In this document: positions 17,704 through 27,005 of the stretch, piece by piece
Layout: each line of letters starts with the position of its first letter
How positions within the stretch are numbered: position 1 is the stretch's first letter
Assembly: GCF_000814025.1 (NCBI RefSeq)
Contig: NZ_JWLL01000006.1
Coordinates: 868,001-932,000, forward strand
Reading direction: 5' to 3'
From: Tateyamaria sp. ANG-S1
GTDB lineage: Bacteria > Pseudomonadota > Alphaproteobacteria > Rhodobacterales > Rhodobacteraceae
Length of the DNA: 64,000 nt
Made by a program: the position numbers and the translations under genes
The notes under the pieces: model-generated
Seen by the model: the letters and a program-made list of their open reading frames with translations, nothing else
What the model was told of the DNA's origin: nothing
Databases searched by the model: none

Positions 17704-17757
17704 TGCAAAAATGCAGAACCATTTTGCCCAACTGCATCTTTTACACGGTATTTTGCA
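17704..17757. promoter_or_regulatory. Nested inverted repeats in the lysR-mmsA intergenic region
   Basis: TGCAAAA (17704-17710) and ATGCAG (17711-17716) are mirrored by CTGCAT (17732-17737) and TTTTGCA (17751-17757). This is a plausible binding site for the divergent LysR regulator, upstream of mmsA and overlapping the promoter of the regulator itself. Confidence 0.5.
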
Positions 17758-17794
17758 AGACTATCCTACGCCCAACAGCGATCAGGAGGAACCC

Positions 17795-19294
17795 ATGCAA
17801 GAGCTTTCCCACTACATCGACGGCGCCCATGTCAGCGGCACATCAGGCCGTTTCGCCGACGTGATGAACCCCGCTACGGGCGAGGTGCAGGCCCGCGTCC
17901 CGCTCGCGTCTACAGAGGAGGTCGCCAAGGCAATCGAGATCGCAGCCAAAGCCCAACCCGCATGGGCCGCAACCAACCCGCAGCGCCGGGCGCGTGTGCT
18001 GATGAAGTTCGTGAGCCTCCTCAACCGCGACATGGACAAGCTGGCCGAGGCGCTGAGCCGCGAGCACGGCAAGACGTTGCCCGATGCCGCCGGTGACGTG
18101 CAGCGGGGCCTTGAGGTAGTGGAATACTGCATCGGCGCGCCGCATCTGTTGAAGGGTGAATATACCGACAGCGCGGGCACCGGCATCGACATGTACTCCA
18201 TGCGTCAGCCGCTGGGTGTGACGGCAGGCATCACGCCATTCAACTTCCCCGCAATGATCCCGATGTGGATGTTTGCGCCCGCAATCGCCTGCGGCAATGC
18301 CTTCATCCTCAAGCCGTCCGAACGCGACCCGTCTGTGCCCCTGATGCTCGCAGAACTTATGGAAGAAGCGGGCCTGCCCAAGGGCATCCTGCAAGTGGTG
18401 AACGGCGACAAGGAAGCGGTGGACGCCCTGCTGCACCATGACGTCGTGCAGTCCATCGGTTTTGTGGGATCCACCCCGATCGCTGAATACATCTACGCCA
18501 CAGGATGCGCGAACGGGAAGAGGGTGCAGTGCTTTGGCGGGGCCAAGAACCACATGATCGTCATGCCCGACGCAGACATGGACCAAGCGGCAGATGCGCT
18601 GGTTGGGGCGGGCTATGGTGCGGCGGGCGAGCGCTGCATGGCGATCTCGGTCGCTGTCCCTGTGGGCGACGAAACCGCCGACCGCTTGATCGAAAAACTG
18701 GTGCCCCGCATCGAAAAGCTCAAGGTTGGCCCCTACACCGCCGGCAACGACGTAGACTACGGCCCTGTGGTGACAGCGGCGGCCAAGGCCAACATCGAAC
18801 GGCTGGTGGAAACCGGCGTCGATCAGGGCGCGGAACTGGTGGTCGATGGGCGCGACTTCAAACTGCAAGGTTACGAAGACGGCTATTTCGTTGGCCCGCA
18901 CCTCTTCGACAAAGTCACAAAGGACATGGACATCTACAAGACCGAGATTTTCGGCCCTGTCCTGTCCACCGTCCGAGCGCAAACCTACGAAGAAGCCATC
19001 GGCCTCGCCATGGACCACGAATACGGCAACGGCACCGCCATTTTCACCCGTGACGGCGACACGGCACGCGATTTCGCGAACCGCATCAACATCGGCATGG
19101 TCGGGATCAACGTGCCGATCCCGGTTCCGCTCGCCTACCACACGTTCGGCGGCTGGAAAAAATCCGTGTTCGGCGATCTGAATCAACACGGTCCTGACGC
19201 ATTTAAGTTCTATACGCGCACCAAGACCGTGACGGCCCGGTGGCCGTCAGGTATTAAGGAAGGTGGAGAATTCTCGATCCCCGTTATGGAGTAA
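17795..19294 (+). CDS. mmsA: Methylmalonate-semialdehyde dehydrogenase (CoA-acylating)
   Basis: 499 residues, the family length; start ATG at 17795 with AGGAGGA upstream. The aldehyde dehydrogenase fold shows GITPFNFPAMIPMWMFAP, GSTPIAEYIYATG and the catalytic Cys in AGERCMAIS (C281). The enzyme converts methylmalonate semialdehyde to propionyl-CoA, the last step of valine catabolism after 3-hydroxyisobutyrate dehydrogenase, which is encoded downstream in the same operon. Regulation by the divergent LysR gene is likely. Confidence 0.95.
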   Translation: MQELSHYIDGAHVSGTSGRFADVMNPATGEVQARVPLASTEEVAKAIEIAAKAQPAWAATNPQRRARVLMKFVSLLNRDMDKLAEALSREHGKTLPDAAGDVQRGLEVVEYCIGAPHLLKGEYTDSAGTGIDMYSMRQPLGVTAGITPFNFPAMIPMWMFAPAIACGNAFILKPSERDPSVPLMLAELMEEAGLPKGILQVVNGDKEAVDALLHHDVVQSIGFVGSTPIAEYIYATGCANGKRVQCFGGAKNHMIVMPDADMDQAADALVGAGYGAAGERCMAISVAVPVGDETADRLIEKLVPRIEKLKVGPYTAGNDVDYGPVVTAAAKANIERLVETGVDQGAELVVDGRDFKLQGYEDGYFVGPHLFDKVTKDMDIYKTEIFGPVLSTVRAQTYEEAIGLAMDHEYGNGTAIFTRDGDTARDFANRINIGMVGINVPIPVPLAYHTFGGWKKSVFGDLNQHGPDAFKFYTRTKTVTARWPSGIKEGGEFSIPVME

Positions 19295-19295
19295 A

Positions 19296-19733
19296 ATGCC
19301 AGTACAGTTCCGTATCCTGCCGAACCGCGGCCTCGTCGTGGTTCGGTACACCGGCCATGTGGCCATCGAAGACACGATGCGCGCCACGCGCGCCTATGTC
19401 AGCCATCCGCACTACGCCCCCGGCCAGAAGCAGTTGGTCGATTTCAGTGGCGTGACCAGCTACGAAAAGGACTATGTCCGCTTCATGCAGATGCAGGCCC
19501 AAAAGGCCGGGCGCTTTTCCAGCTCACGTATGCAATCGCTTGTTGTCTACATCGCGCCCAGCCCGATCAGCCAGGAATTGGCGTCGCTGTTCTTCAAGTC
19601 GTGGAATGATGTGCACGCCGTTGTTCCCATTGTTCAAGACTGCGAGATCGAGGCCCTGACCCTGCTGGGCGAGGCGGACGAGACGGTGGATACGTTGCTG
19701 ACGCCCGCGGCCGGGCGACAGGCCTTGCAATAG
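19296..19733 (+). CDS. STAS/SpoIIAA-like protein in the valine operon
   Basis: 145 residues, starting one base after the mmsA stop. The pattern ILPNRGLVVVRYTGHVAIED, HPHYAPGQKQLVDFSGV and a C-terminal SLFFKSWNDVHAVVPIVQ resembles the STAS/SpoIIAA-like alpha-beta fold found in many uncharacterised Rhodobacteraceae proteins; no catalytic motif is visible. It lies between mmsA and the acyl-CoA dehydrogenase gene, so it may have a structural or regulatory role in the pathway, but this is inferred only from position. Confidence 0.75.
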   Translation: MPVQFRILPNRGLVVVRYTGHVAIEDTMRATRAYVSHPHYAPGQKQLVDFSGVTSYEKDYVRFMQMQAQKAGRFSSSRMQSLVVYIAPSPISQELASLFFKSWNDVHAVVPIVQDCEIEALTLLGEADETVDTLLTPAAGRQALQ

Positions 19734-19794
19734 TCCTGCAAACATCGGAATTTAACGTGCGTTCAATTCAAGGCATGGCGCGACGGGAGGGACC

Positions 19795-20937
19795 ATGGAT
19801 TTCGCACTGACCGAGGAACAAACGGCAATTTTTGACATGGCCTACGCTTTTGGTCAGTCGGAAATTGCCCCTCATGCGCGCGACTGGGAAGCGGCAGGCA
19901 CGATCCCCAAGGATCTGTGGCCCAAGGTTGGTGAACTGGGCTTTGCATCCCTCTATGTCTCCGAAGATGCAGGCGGCGCGGATTTGTCGCGGCTCGACGC
20001 CACGCTGGTGTTCGAGGCTCTGTCGATGGCCTGCCCCTCTGTCGCCGCGTTCCTGTCGATTCATAACATGTGCGCCAAGATGCTCGACAGCTTTGCAGAT
20101 GACGACCTCAAGGCGCGTGTGATGCCGGACGTACTGAGCATGAACACCGTGCTCAGCTACTGCCTGACCGAACCCGGGAGCGGCTCCGACGCCGCCGCCC
20201 TGCGCACCCGTGCGGAGCGCACGAACGAGGGCTATGTGCTTAACGGAACCAAGGCGTTCATCTCAGGCGGCGGCTATTCCGATGCGTATGTCTGTATGGT
20301 CCGCACGGGCGAAGACGGACCAAAAGGCGTCTCCACCGTCTATGTTGAAGACGGCACCGAAGGGCTGTCCTTTGGCGGGCTTGAGGACAAGATGGGTTGG
20401 AAAAGCCAGCCCACGGCCCAAGTCCAATTCGACAATTGCAACATTCCCAGCGGCAATCTGGTGGGCGAAGAGGGCTCTGGTTTCAAATATGCGATGATGG
20501 GCTTGGATGGGGGCCGCCTGAACATTGCCGCCTGTTCACTTGGTGCGGCGCAGACAGCCATCAACACGACGCTAGCCTATATGGGCGAGCGCAAAGCCTT
20601 CGGTCAGTCCATAGACCAATTCCAGGGCCTGCAATTCCGCCTCGCGGATATGGAGATCGAGTTGCAAGCCGCCCGCACCTTCCTCCGCCAGGCGGCTTGG
20701 AAACTGGACAATGACGCGCCTGATGCGACGAAGTTCTGTGCCATGGCAAAGAAATTCGTGACCGAGGCCGGATCCAAGGTCGTTGACCAATGCCTGCAAC
20801 TGCACGGCGGGTATGGCTATCTGGCCGACTATGGCATCGAAAAACTGGTGCGCGACTTGCGTGTCCACCAGATCCTTGAGGGTACAAACGAAATCATGCG
20901 GGTCATCGTGGCGCGCGATATGCTGAAGAACCGATGA
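19795..20937 (+). CDS. Acyl-CoA dehydrogenase, probable isobutyryl-CoA dehydrogenase
   Basis: 380 residues, an FAD-dependent acyl-CoA dehydrogenase with YCLTEPGSGSDAAALRT (flavin and substrate contact), GERKAFGQSIDQFQG and the C-terminal QLHGGYGYLADYGIEKLVRD followed by QILEGTNEIMR. In this operon, between mmsA and the 3-hydroxyisobutyryl-CoA hydrolase, the natural substrate is isobutyryl-CoA, giving methacrylyl-CoA. The start has GGGAGGG upstream. Its stop overlaps the next start by four bases (ATGA). The enoyl-CoA hydratase for the following step is not encoded here. Confidence 0.9.
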   Translation: MDFALTEEQTAIFDMAYAFGQSEIAPHARDWEAAGTIPKDLWPKVGELGFASLYVSEDAGGADLSRLDATLVFEALSMACPSVAAFLSIHNMCAKMLDSFADDDLKARVMPDVLSMNTVLSYCLTEPGSGSDAAALRTRAERTNEGYVLNGTKAFISGGGYSDAYVCMVRTGEDGPKGVSTVYVEDGTEGLSFGGLEDKMGWKSQPTAQVQFDNCNIPSGNLVGEEGSGFKYAMMGLDGGRLNIAACSLGAAQTAINTTLAYMGERKAFGQSIDQFQGLQFRLADMEIELQAARTFLRQAAWKLDNDAPDATKFCAMAKKFVTEAGSKVVDQCLQLHGGYGYLADYGIEKLVRDLRVHQILEGTNEIMRVIVARDMLKNR

Positions 20938-22847
20938 CCGGCATCTCAATCCGTATCACTGGCCAAGCAGGCCGGATCACATTGCAGCGCCCGCAGGCGC
21001 TCAACGCCATGACCTATGAGATGTGCCTCGCTATCGAAGCGGCACTCGACACATGGCGCGACGACGACGGGATCGCGGTCGTGATACTCGATGCAGAAGG
21101 CGACCGCGCCTTCTGTTCGGGCGGGGACATCGCCGAACTCTACGCAACAGGCACCAAGGGCGACTACGCCTACGGCCAGAAGTTCTGGGCCGACGAATAC
21201 CGCCTCAACCACAAGATCTTTCACTACACCAAACCTGTCATCAGCTTCCTACAGGGCTTCACAATGGGCGGCGGCGTCGGCATCGGCTGCCACGGCTCGC
21301 ACCGGGTCGTGGGCGACAGCAGCCAGATCGCCATGCCTGAATGCGGCATCGGCCTTATCCCCGACGTCGGCGGCTCGCTGATGCTGGCCCTCGCCCCCGG
21401 ACGCTTGGGCGAATACCTCGGCACCACGGCGGCGCGCATGAACGCCTCCGACGCGATATTTGCCGGGTTTGCCGATCACTACATTCCCGAAGCGCAGTGG
21501 CCCAACCTGATCGCCACGCTCGAAGCAATGGGCAACACCGACTGCATTGTCGAGGCGGCCACCACCCCTGCCCCCGGCCCTTTGCAAGAGGCGATGCCGG
21601 ACATCGACAGACACTTTCACGGCGTGTCCCTCGGCGACGTCTTCACAACGCTCAAAGGCGAAGACAGCGACTTCGCTCGCGACACGCTCAAACGCATGGA
21701 CCGCAACAGCCCGCTCGCCATGGCCTGCACGATCGAGGCGCTGAACCGCCTGCGCGGCCCCTCCCTCACGCTGGAAAAGGCGCTCGACCTCGAATACCGC
21801 TTTACCGCGCGCGCGATGGAGCATGGCGACTTTCTGGAAGGGATCCGGGCCGCCATCATCGACAAGGACCGCAATCCGCAATGGCAATACGCCGACGGGT
21901 CGGTCCCGCCCATGGCCGTCAGCAAGATGCTGATGCCACTGGGCAAAATGGCGCTTGAACTGGGAGGAACAGGCATGAAGATCGGATTTATCGGGCTGGG
22001 CAATATGGGTGCGCCCATGGCCGAAAACCTCGCCAAGGCGGGACATGAGGTGACGGGCTTTGACGTCGCTGGCACCTCTGCCGAAGGGGTCGCAGATGCG
22101 GACAGTGCGGCCGAGGCGGCGGCGGACAAGGACATCGTCATCACCATGCTACCTAACGGTGACATCCTGCGCGCCGTGGCAAATGACGTAGTCCCGGCGA
22201 TGAAAGCGGGTGCAACCCTCATCGACTGCTCAACCGTCGATGTCGAAAGCGCCCGCGCCGTGGCGGCGCAGGCTGACGGGTCTGGCTTGGGCTGCGTTGA
22301 CGCGCCTGTCTCAGGCGGGATCGGCGGCGCAGCGGGCGGCACGCTCACATTCATGGCAGGCGGCACCGATGCGGCCTTCAGCGCCGCCAAACCGCTCTTC
22401 GACATCATGGGCCAAAAGGCCGTGCATTGCGGCGACGCTGGCGCCGGTCAGGCGGCCAAGATCTGCAACAACATGATCCTCGGCGCCACAATGATCGCCA
22501 CCTGCGAAGCCTTCGCTCTCGCTGACAAACTCGGGCTAGACCGGCAAAAAATGTTCGACGTGGTCAGCACATCCTCGGGCTATTCATGGACAATGAACGC
22601 CTACTGCCCTGCCCCCGGCGTCGGCCCGCAAAGCCCTGCCGACAACAACTACCAGCCGGGCTTCGCCGCGGAACTCATGCTCAAGGACCTCGGGCTCAGC
22701 CAGCAAGCGGCAGAGGCGGTGAACGCTGACACACCGATGGGCCAGCGCGCGCTCGAACTCTACCGCCAGTTCGTCGAGGAGGAAGGCGGAAAAGGCAGGG
22801 ATTTCAGCGCCATGCTGCCCCGCTTCTCCGCCCGTGGACGCAATTGA
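20934..22847 (+). CDS. Fused 3-hydroxyisobutyryl-CoA hydrolase / 3-hydroxyisobutyrate dehydrogenase
   Basis: 637 residues in a single uninterrupted frame. Residues 1-347 are a 3-hydroxyisobutyryl-CoA hydrolase of the crotonase family, with TMGGGVGIGCHGSHRVV and MPECGIGLIPDVGGS (E136). Residues 348-637 are a complete 3-hydroxyisobutyrate dehydrogenase (mmsB type), with the GFIGLGNMGAPMAENLAKAG nucleotide loop, DAPVSGG and the catalytic Lys509 in GQAAKICNN. These enzymes catalyse consecutive steps of valine breakdown. They are normally separate neighbours. Here the junction reads ALELGGTGMKIGF without a stop, while an internal GGAGGA sits 6 bases before Met348, so both a fused and a free dehydrogenase could be made. 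Confidence 0.9.
   Translation: MTGISIRITGQAGRITLQRPQALNAMTYEMCLAIEAALDTWRDDDGIAVVILDAEGDRAFCSGGDIAELYATGTKGDYAYGQKFWADEYRLNHKIFHYTKPVISFLQGFTMGGGVGIGCHGSHRVVGDSSQIAMPECGIGLIPDVGGSLMLALAPGRLGEYLGTTAARMNASDAIFAGFADHYIPEAQWPNLIATLEAMGNTDCIVEAATTPAPGPLQEAMPDIDRHFHGVSLGDVFTTLKGEDSDFARDTLKRMDRNSPLAMACTIEALNRLRGPSLTLEKALDLEYRFTARAMEHGDFLEGIRAAIIDKDRNPQWQYADGSVPPMAVSKMLMPLGKMALELGGTGMKIGFIGLGNMGAPMAENLAKAGHEVTGFDVAGTSAEGVADADSAAEAAADKDIVITMLPNGDILRAVANDVVPAMKAGATLIDCSTVDVESARAVAAQADGSGLGCVDAPVSGGIGGAAGGTLTFMAGGTDAAFSAAKPLFDIMGQKAVHCGDAGAGQAAKICNNMILGATMIATCEAFALADKLGLDRQKMFDVVSTSSGYSWTMNAYCPAPGVGPQSPADNNYQPGFAAELMLKDLGLSQQAAEAVNADTPMGQRALELYRQFVEEEGGKGRDFSAMLPRFSARGRN
21963..21977 (+). promoter_or_regulatory. 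Internal ribosome site and start for the mmsB part
   Basis: GGAGGA at 21963-21968 lies 6 bases before the in-frame ATG at 21975, exactly where stand-alone mmsB would begin. It looks like a relic of the two-gene arrangement, or a working internal start. Confidence 0.6.
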
Positions 22848-22850
22848 CGG

Positions 22851-23108
22851 CTACTTCCCGACTGTGATCAACAGCAAAACGCCAAACATCACGGGCACAA
22901 GTCCGACAGCGACGATTATCAGCGCAGGATAGCCCCACGTGGCAATCGCCAGTCCCCAGAGACTGACCAGCGCGAGCATCACGTAAAGAACACGCGCTTC
23001 AGTCCCGATCAGCGCAGGCGTGATCGTTTTGGCAACATCTTTAACGGCCTCAATTCCGCCCCACAGAAAGGATTTTTGCGGCGGCACGTGTGTGGTTGTC
23101 GAAGTCAT
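22851..23108 (-). CDS. Small two-helix membrane protein, unknown
   Basis: 85 residues from the ATG at 23108 (MTSTTTHVPPQKSFLWGG). Two hydrophobic helices occupy the second half (VLYVMLALVSLWGLAIAT and LIIVAVGLVPVMFGVLLL). No family recognised. It is convergent with the fused valine-pathway gene, with only three bases between the two stop codons, so the transcripts must overlap. Confidence 0.62.
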   Translation of the reverse strand: MTSTTTHVPPQKSFLWGGIEAVKDVAKTITPALIGTEARVLYVMLALVSLWGLAIATWGYPALIIVAVGLVPVMFGVLLLITVGK

Positions 23109-23233
23109 CGAATGGGCTCTCCGTTCAGGTTTTGCCTGAGGTAAAAACCCACACCGCCCCATTGAATGCGGCATTCTGACCACAAGCGGAAAAAGGGTCA
23201 GACAGGTTGACGCAGGCACCTCAACGGCAGCGA

Positions 23234-23947
23234 TCAGGTGTCCGGCAGGCTCACGTCCCCGCCCGAACTTATGGACACATCCGCATCCACCGGCGCGCCT
23301 TCGACATCAATGTCACCGCCACTCGATGCACGCGCGCGCAGCGTGCCGGTGATGTAGAGATCAATTTCCGACCCGCTGGACGCTTCGGCTTTCGCGTCCT
23401 TGCACTTCAGGTTTTCTGCATCAATGGACGAACCGCTAGAGGCTTCAGCCACAAGCGTGGTGCAGGTGCCACGTACATCCAGATCAGATCCAGAACTGGA
23501 CCGGAGCATCACGCTCTCCACCTCAAGCCCATTCACATCAACATCGGCGCCACTGCTGGCTTTTGCATCAAAGGAACTGATGCCGGGAAAAGTGCCCGTC
23601 ACCTCGACATTCACCCCGCTGCTTGCTGTGATCGACGTCAACGCCGGCATGGACACCGTCACCTCGTAACGGTCCGCCATGCCCATCAGGATCATGGACG
23701 AGTCACCCGTGCGCCAGATCTTAAGCGTGTCGCCATCCTGCTCCACGTGCAAGTGTCGCGCACGCGCTGTGCCCGACACATCGGAAACAACCCGGAACGC
23801 CTCTCCGGAATAGACATTAACCTTCACATGATTGGATGCGTCAATTTTTGAAAACCCGGACAGGTCATGCACAATTTCGCGCGCCGCCAAGGGGGACGCC
23901 AACAGCGCAGCGCTCAAGACCGACACCGTATAGCAAGGTCTCATCAT
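23234..23947 (-). CDS. Exported GIN-domain (DUF2807) protein
   Basis: About 237 residues, with a signal peptide ending PLAAREIV. The mature part is a GIN-type (putative auto-transporter adhesin head) beta-helix: seven strands each contain an S-S-G turn, such as TASSGVNVEV, KASSGADVDV, RSSSGSDLDV, EASSGSSIDA, EASSGSEIDL, RASSGGDIDV and SISSGGDVSL. The family is of unknown function, often periplasmic or surface-exposed. The ATG at 23947 has GGGAGGG 5 bases upstream; an in-frame GTG at 23953 is a weaker start. Confidence 0.82.
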   Translation of the reverse strand: MMRPCYTVSVLSAALLASPLAAREIVHDLSGFSKIDASNHVKVNVYSGEAFRVVSDVSGTARARHLHVEQDGDTLKIWRTGDSSMILMGMADRYEVTVSMPALTSITASSGVNVEVTGTFPGISSFDAKASSGADVDVNGLEVESVMLRSSSGSDLDVRGTCTTLVAEASSGSSIDAENLKCKDAKAEASSGSEIDLYITGTLRARASSGGDIDVEGAPVDADVSISSGGDVSLPDT

Positions 23948-24019
23948 CTTCACCCTCCCAACAAGATTGTAGGGGTGAGATGGCGATCCCGCGATTTACG
24001 TTCAACGCGATGCGCGGAA

Positions 24020-26902
24020 TCACTCCGCCGCGACTTTGCGGGTCGCAAGCATCGGCTTGAGATAGCGACCGGTATGGCTTTCCGCGACCTCGGCCACGTC
24101 TTCTGGCGTACCTGTGGCAACGACCTGCCCCCCGCCATCGCCACCTTCCGGGCCAATGTCGATGATGTGATCGGCGGTTTTCACAACGTCGAGGTTATGT
24201 TCGATCACGACCACTGAATTGCCCTGATCCACCAATTCATGCAGTACTTCCAACAGCTTGCGCACGTCTTCGAAGTGCAGGCCCGTGGTGGGTTCGTCGA
24301 GGATATAGAGCGTCCGACCCGTCGACCGTTTCGACAGTTCCTTCGACAACTTCACCCGCTGCGCCTCGCCCCCGGACAAGGTCGTCGCCTGCTGGCCCAC
24401 CTTGATATAGCCGAGACCCACCCGCATCAGCGCGTCCATCTTTTCGCGGATCGACGGCACCGCTTGGAAGAACTCCTGCGCGTCCTCAACTGTCATATCC
24501 AGCACATCGGCGATGGACTTGCCCTTGAACTTGATCTCAAGCGTTTCCCGGTTGTAGCGCGCGCCCTTGCAAGTCTCGCATTCAACATAGACGTCGGGTA
24601 GGAAGTGCATCTCGATTTTGATGACACCATCACCCTGGCACGCTTCGCAGCGCCCGCCCTTGACGTTGAAGCTGAAACGACCGGGCTTGTAGCCGCGCGC
24701 CTTGGCTTCGGGCAGGCCGGCAAACCAGTCACGGATCGGGGTGAAAGCGCCGGTATAGGTCGCCGGGTTGGACCTTGGCGTGCGCCCAATGGGCCGCTGG
24801 TCGATGTCGATGACCTTGTCCAGATGCTCCAGCCCCTTGATCGTTTCGCAGGGCGCAGGCGTCTGGCGCGCACCGTTCAGCTGCATGGAGGCGGTCTTGA
24901 ACAGCGTCTCAATCGTCAGCGTGGACTTACCCCCACCGGACACGCCAGTTACGCAGACGAACTTGCCAAGCGGAAAGTCCACGGTCACGTTTTGCAAGTT
25001 GTTCCCGGTCGCCTTTACGACAGTCAGCTTCTTCTTGCCCTTTTTGCCCTTCCGCCGCGTGGCAGGCACCGCAATCTCTCGCTTGCCCGACAGATAGTCA
25101 CCCGTGATCGACCCACTGGCAGCCAATTCCTGCGGCGTCCCCTTGGCTACAACCTCGCCGCCATGCACGCCCGCGCCCGGACCGATGTCGAACACATAAT
25201 CGGCCTCGCGGATCGCCTCTTCGTCATGTTCAACCACAACAACCGTATTGCCCTGATCCCGCAAGTTCTTGAGCGTGCCGAGCAGCCGGTCATTGTCGCG
25301 CTGGTGCAACCCAATGGATGGCTCGTCCAGCACATACAGCACGCCAGTCAGTCCCGACCCAATTTGGGAGGCCAACCGGATGCGCTGGCTCTCACCACCA
25401 CTTAATGTGCCACTTGAACGTGACATCGTAAGATACTCAAGACCCACGTTATTCAGGAACCCAAGACGCTCGCGGATTTCCTTCAGAATGGCGCGCGCAA
25501 TCTCATTATTCTGGTCGCTCAGATGCTTCGGCACCTCCTGACACCAGGCATAGGCCTCGCGGATCGACATCTCGACCACCTGCCCCACATGGAGCAGATT
25601 GTCAGGATCATCGCGTGGCCCAATCTTCACCGCCAGCGCCTCGGGCCGCAGGCGATACCCGCCGCAATCGCCGCAAGGCCGGTTGTTCTGGTACCGCTCA
25701 AACTCCTCACGAATCCAGTTCGAATCCGTCTCGCGGTAGCGGCGTTCCATGTTGGGGATGACCCCTTCGAACACCCGCGTCACCTGATAGACACGCCCGC
25801 CCTCGTCATAGCGGAACGGGATTTCCTCATCGTGCGAGCCATACAGAAACACCTGCTGCACGTGTTTCGGCAGGTCCTTCCACTTCGTCTGCGGATCGAA
25901 CTCGTAATGCTTCGCAATCGCCTCGATGGTCTGCAGGAAGTACGGCGACTTCCCCTTCCGCCACGGGGCCAAGGCCCCGTCATAAACCTTCAGGTTCTGA
26001 TCCGGCACGACCAGCCGTTCATCAAAGAACAGCTCATGCCCCAACCCGTCACAGGACGGGCACGCGCCAAAAGGTGCGTTGAACGAAAAGAGACGCGGCT
26101 CGATCTCGGGGATCGTGAAGCCACTGACAGGACAAGCAAATTTCTCGGAGAAGGTCGTGCGCTCCGGCTCACCCTCACTCGGTGCCGTCTCTAGGATCGC
26201 AATCCCATCCGCCAGATCCAAAGCCGTGCGCAGCGAATCCGCCAGCCGCGTCTCAAGCCCCTCGCGCACCACGATCCGGTCCACCACCACGTCGATGTCA
26301 TGGCGAAACTTCTTGTCCAGCGTCGGCGGCTCGTCCAGCTCGTAGAACGACCCGTCCACCTTCACCCGCTGGAAGCCCTGCTTGCGCAGCTCCAGAAATT
26401 CCTTGCGGTACTCGCCCTTCCGGTCCCGGATGATAGGCGCCAGCAGATAGGCGCGTGTCCCCTCCTCCATCGCCATGATGCGGTCGACCATATCCTGCAC
26501 CTGCTGCGCCTCAATCGGCTTGCCAGTGGCGGGCGAATACGGCGTACCGACCCGGGCAAAGAGCAGACGCATATAGTCGTAGATTTCGGTGACAGTCCCG
26601 ACGGTCGACCGGGGGTTCTTCGACGTCGTCTTCTGCTCAATCGAAATGGCGGGGCTGAGGCCGGAAATGTGATCCACATCCGGCTTCTGCATCATGTCGA
26701 GGAACTGCCGCGCATAGGCCGACAGCGATTCCACATAGCGGCGCTGCCCCTCGGCATAGATCGTGTCAAAGGCCAGGCTCGACTTGCCCGACCCGGAAAG
26801 GCCAGTGATCACAACCAGTTGGTCGCGCGGAATGTCCACGTCAATACTCTTGAGGTTATGCTCGCGCGCGCCGCGCACCTCGATATTCTTTTGCTCGGCC
26901 AT
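24020..26902 (-). CDS. uvrA: Excinuclease ABC subunit A
   Basis: 960 residues, the full family length, from the ATG at 26902 ([20 protein letters not shown]). The two ABC modules have Walker [10 protein letters not shown] and GVSGGGKST, signature motifs [18 protein letters not shown] and [17 protein letters not shown], and Walker [11 protein letters not shown] and [10 protein letters not shown]. The second zinc site (CEACQGDG...[10 protein letters not shown]) is intact; the first reads CPVSG...CPSCDG and lacks one Cys, a variant that I recall in other alphaproteobacteria. UvrA finds bulky DNA lesions for nucleotide excision repair. A perfect SOS box lies upstream. Confidence 0.97.
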   Translation of the reverse strand: MAEQKNIEVRGAREHNLKSIDVDIPRDQLVVITGLSGSGKSSLAFDTIYAEGQRRYVESLSAYARQFLDMMQKPDVDHISGLSPAISIEQKTTSKNPRSTVGTVTEIYDYMRLLFARVGTPYSPATGKPIEAQQVQDMVDRIMAMEEGTRAYLLAPIIRDRKGEYRKEFLELRKQGFQRVKVDGSFYELDEPPTLDKKFRHDIDVVVDRIVVREGLETRLADSLRTALDLADGIAILETAPSEGEPERTTFSEKFACPVSGFTIPEIEPRLFSFNAPFGACPSCDGLGHELFFDERLVVPDQNLKVYDGALAPWRKGKSPYFLQTIEAIAKHYEFDPQTKWKDLPKHVQQVFLYGSHDEEIPFRYDEGGRVYQVTRVFEGVIPNMERRYRETDSNWIREEFERYQNNRPCGDCGGYRLRPEALAVKIGPRDDPDNLLHVGQVVEMSIREAYAWCQEVPKHLSDQNNEIARAILKEIRERLGFLNNVGLEYLTMSRSSGTLSGGESQRIRLASQIGSGLTGVLYVLDEPSIGLHQRDNDRLLGTLKNLRDQGNTVVVVEHDEEAIREADYVFDIGPGAGVHGGEVVAKGTPQELAASGSITGDYLSGKREIAVPATRRKGKKGKKKLTVVKATGNNLQNVTVDFPLGKFVCVTGVSGGGKSTLTIETLFKTASMQLNGARQTPAPCETIKGLEHLDKVIDIDQRPIGRTPRSNPATYTGAFTPIRDWFAGLPEAKARGYKPGRFSFNVKGGRCEACQGDGVIKIEMHFLPDVYVECETCKGARYNRETLEIKFKGKSIADVLDMTVEDAQEFFQAVPSIREKMDALMRVGLGYIKVGQQATTLSGGEAQRVKLSKELSKRSTGRTLYILDEPTTGLHFEDVRKLLEVLHELVDQGNSVVVIEHNLDVVKTADHIIDIGPEGGDGGGQVVATGTPEDVAEVAESHTGRYLKPMLATRKVAAE

Positions 26903-26967
26903 GTCAGCCCCCCGGATTAACGATCTGTACATAGGTCAGATGACTTAAACAGCCAACGGAAAAATCA

Positions 26968-26982
26968 GAACAAGCCGTGAAC
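26968..26982 (-). promoter_or_regulatory. SOS box (GAACN7GAAC) for uvrA
   Basis: GAAC-AAGCCGT-GAAC on the plus strand (GTTC-N7-GTTC towards uvrA), the alphaproteobacterial LexA operator, 66 bases upstream of the uvrA start. It supports DNA-damage induction of uvrA. Confidence 0.82.
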
Positions 26983-27005
26983 ATACCTCTTGCTGCCGCA
27001 ACCTG

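Noticed and set aside
17843-19189. 448-codon ORF antisense to mmsA
   Set aside because: No domain and His/Val-rich composition typical of reverse-frame shadows.
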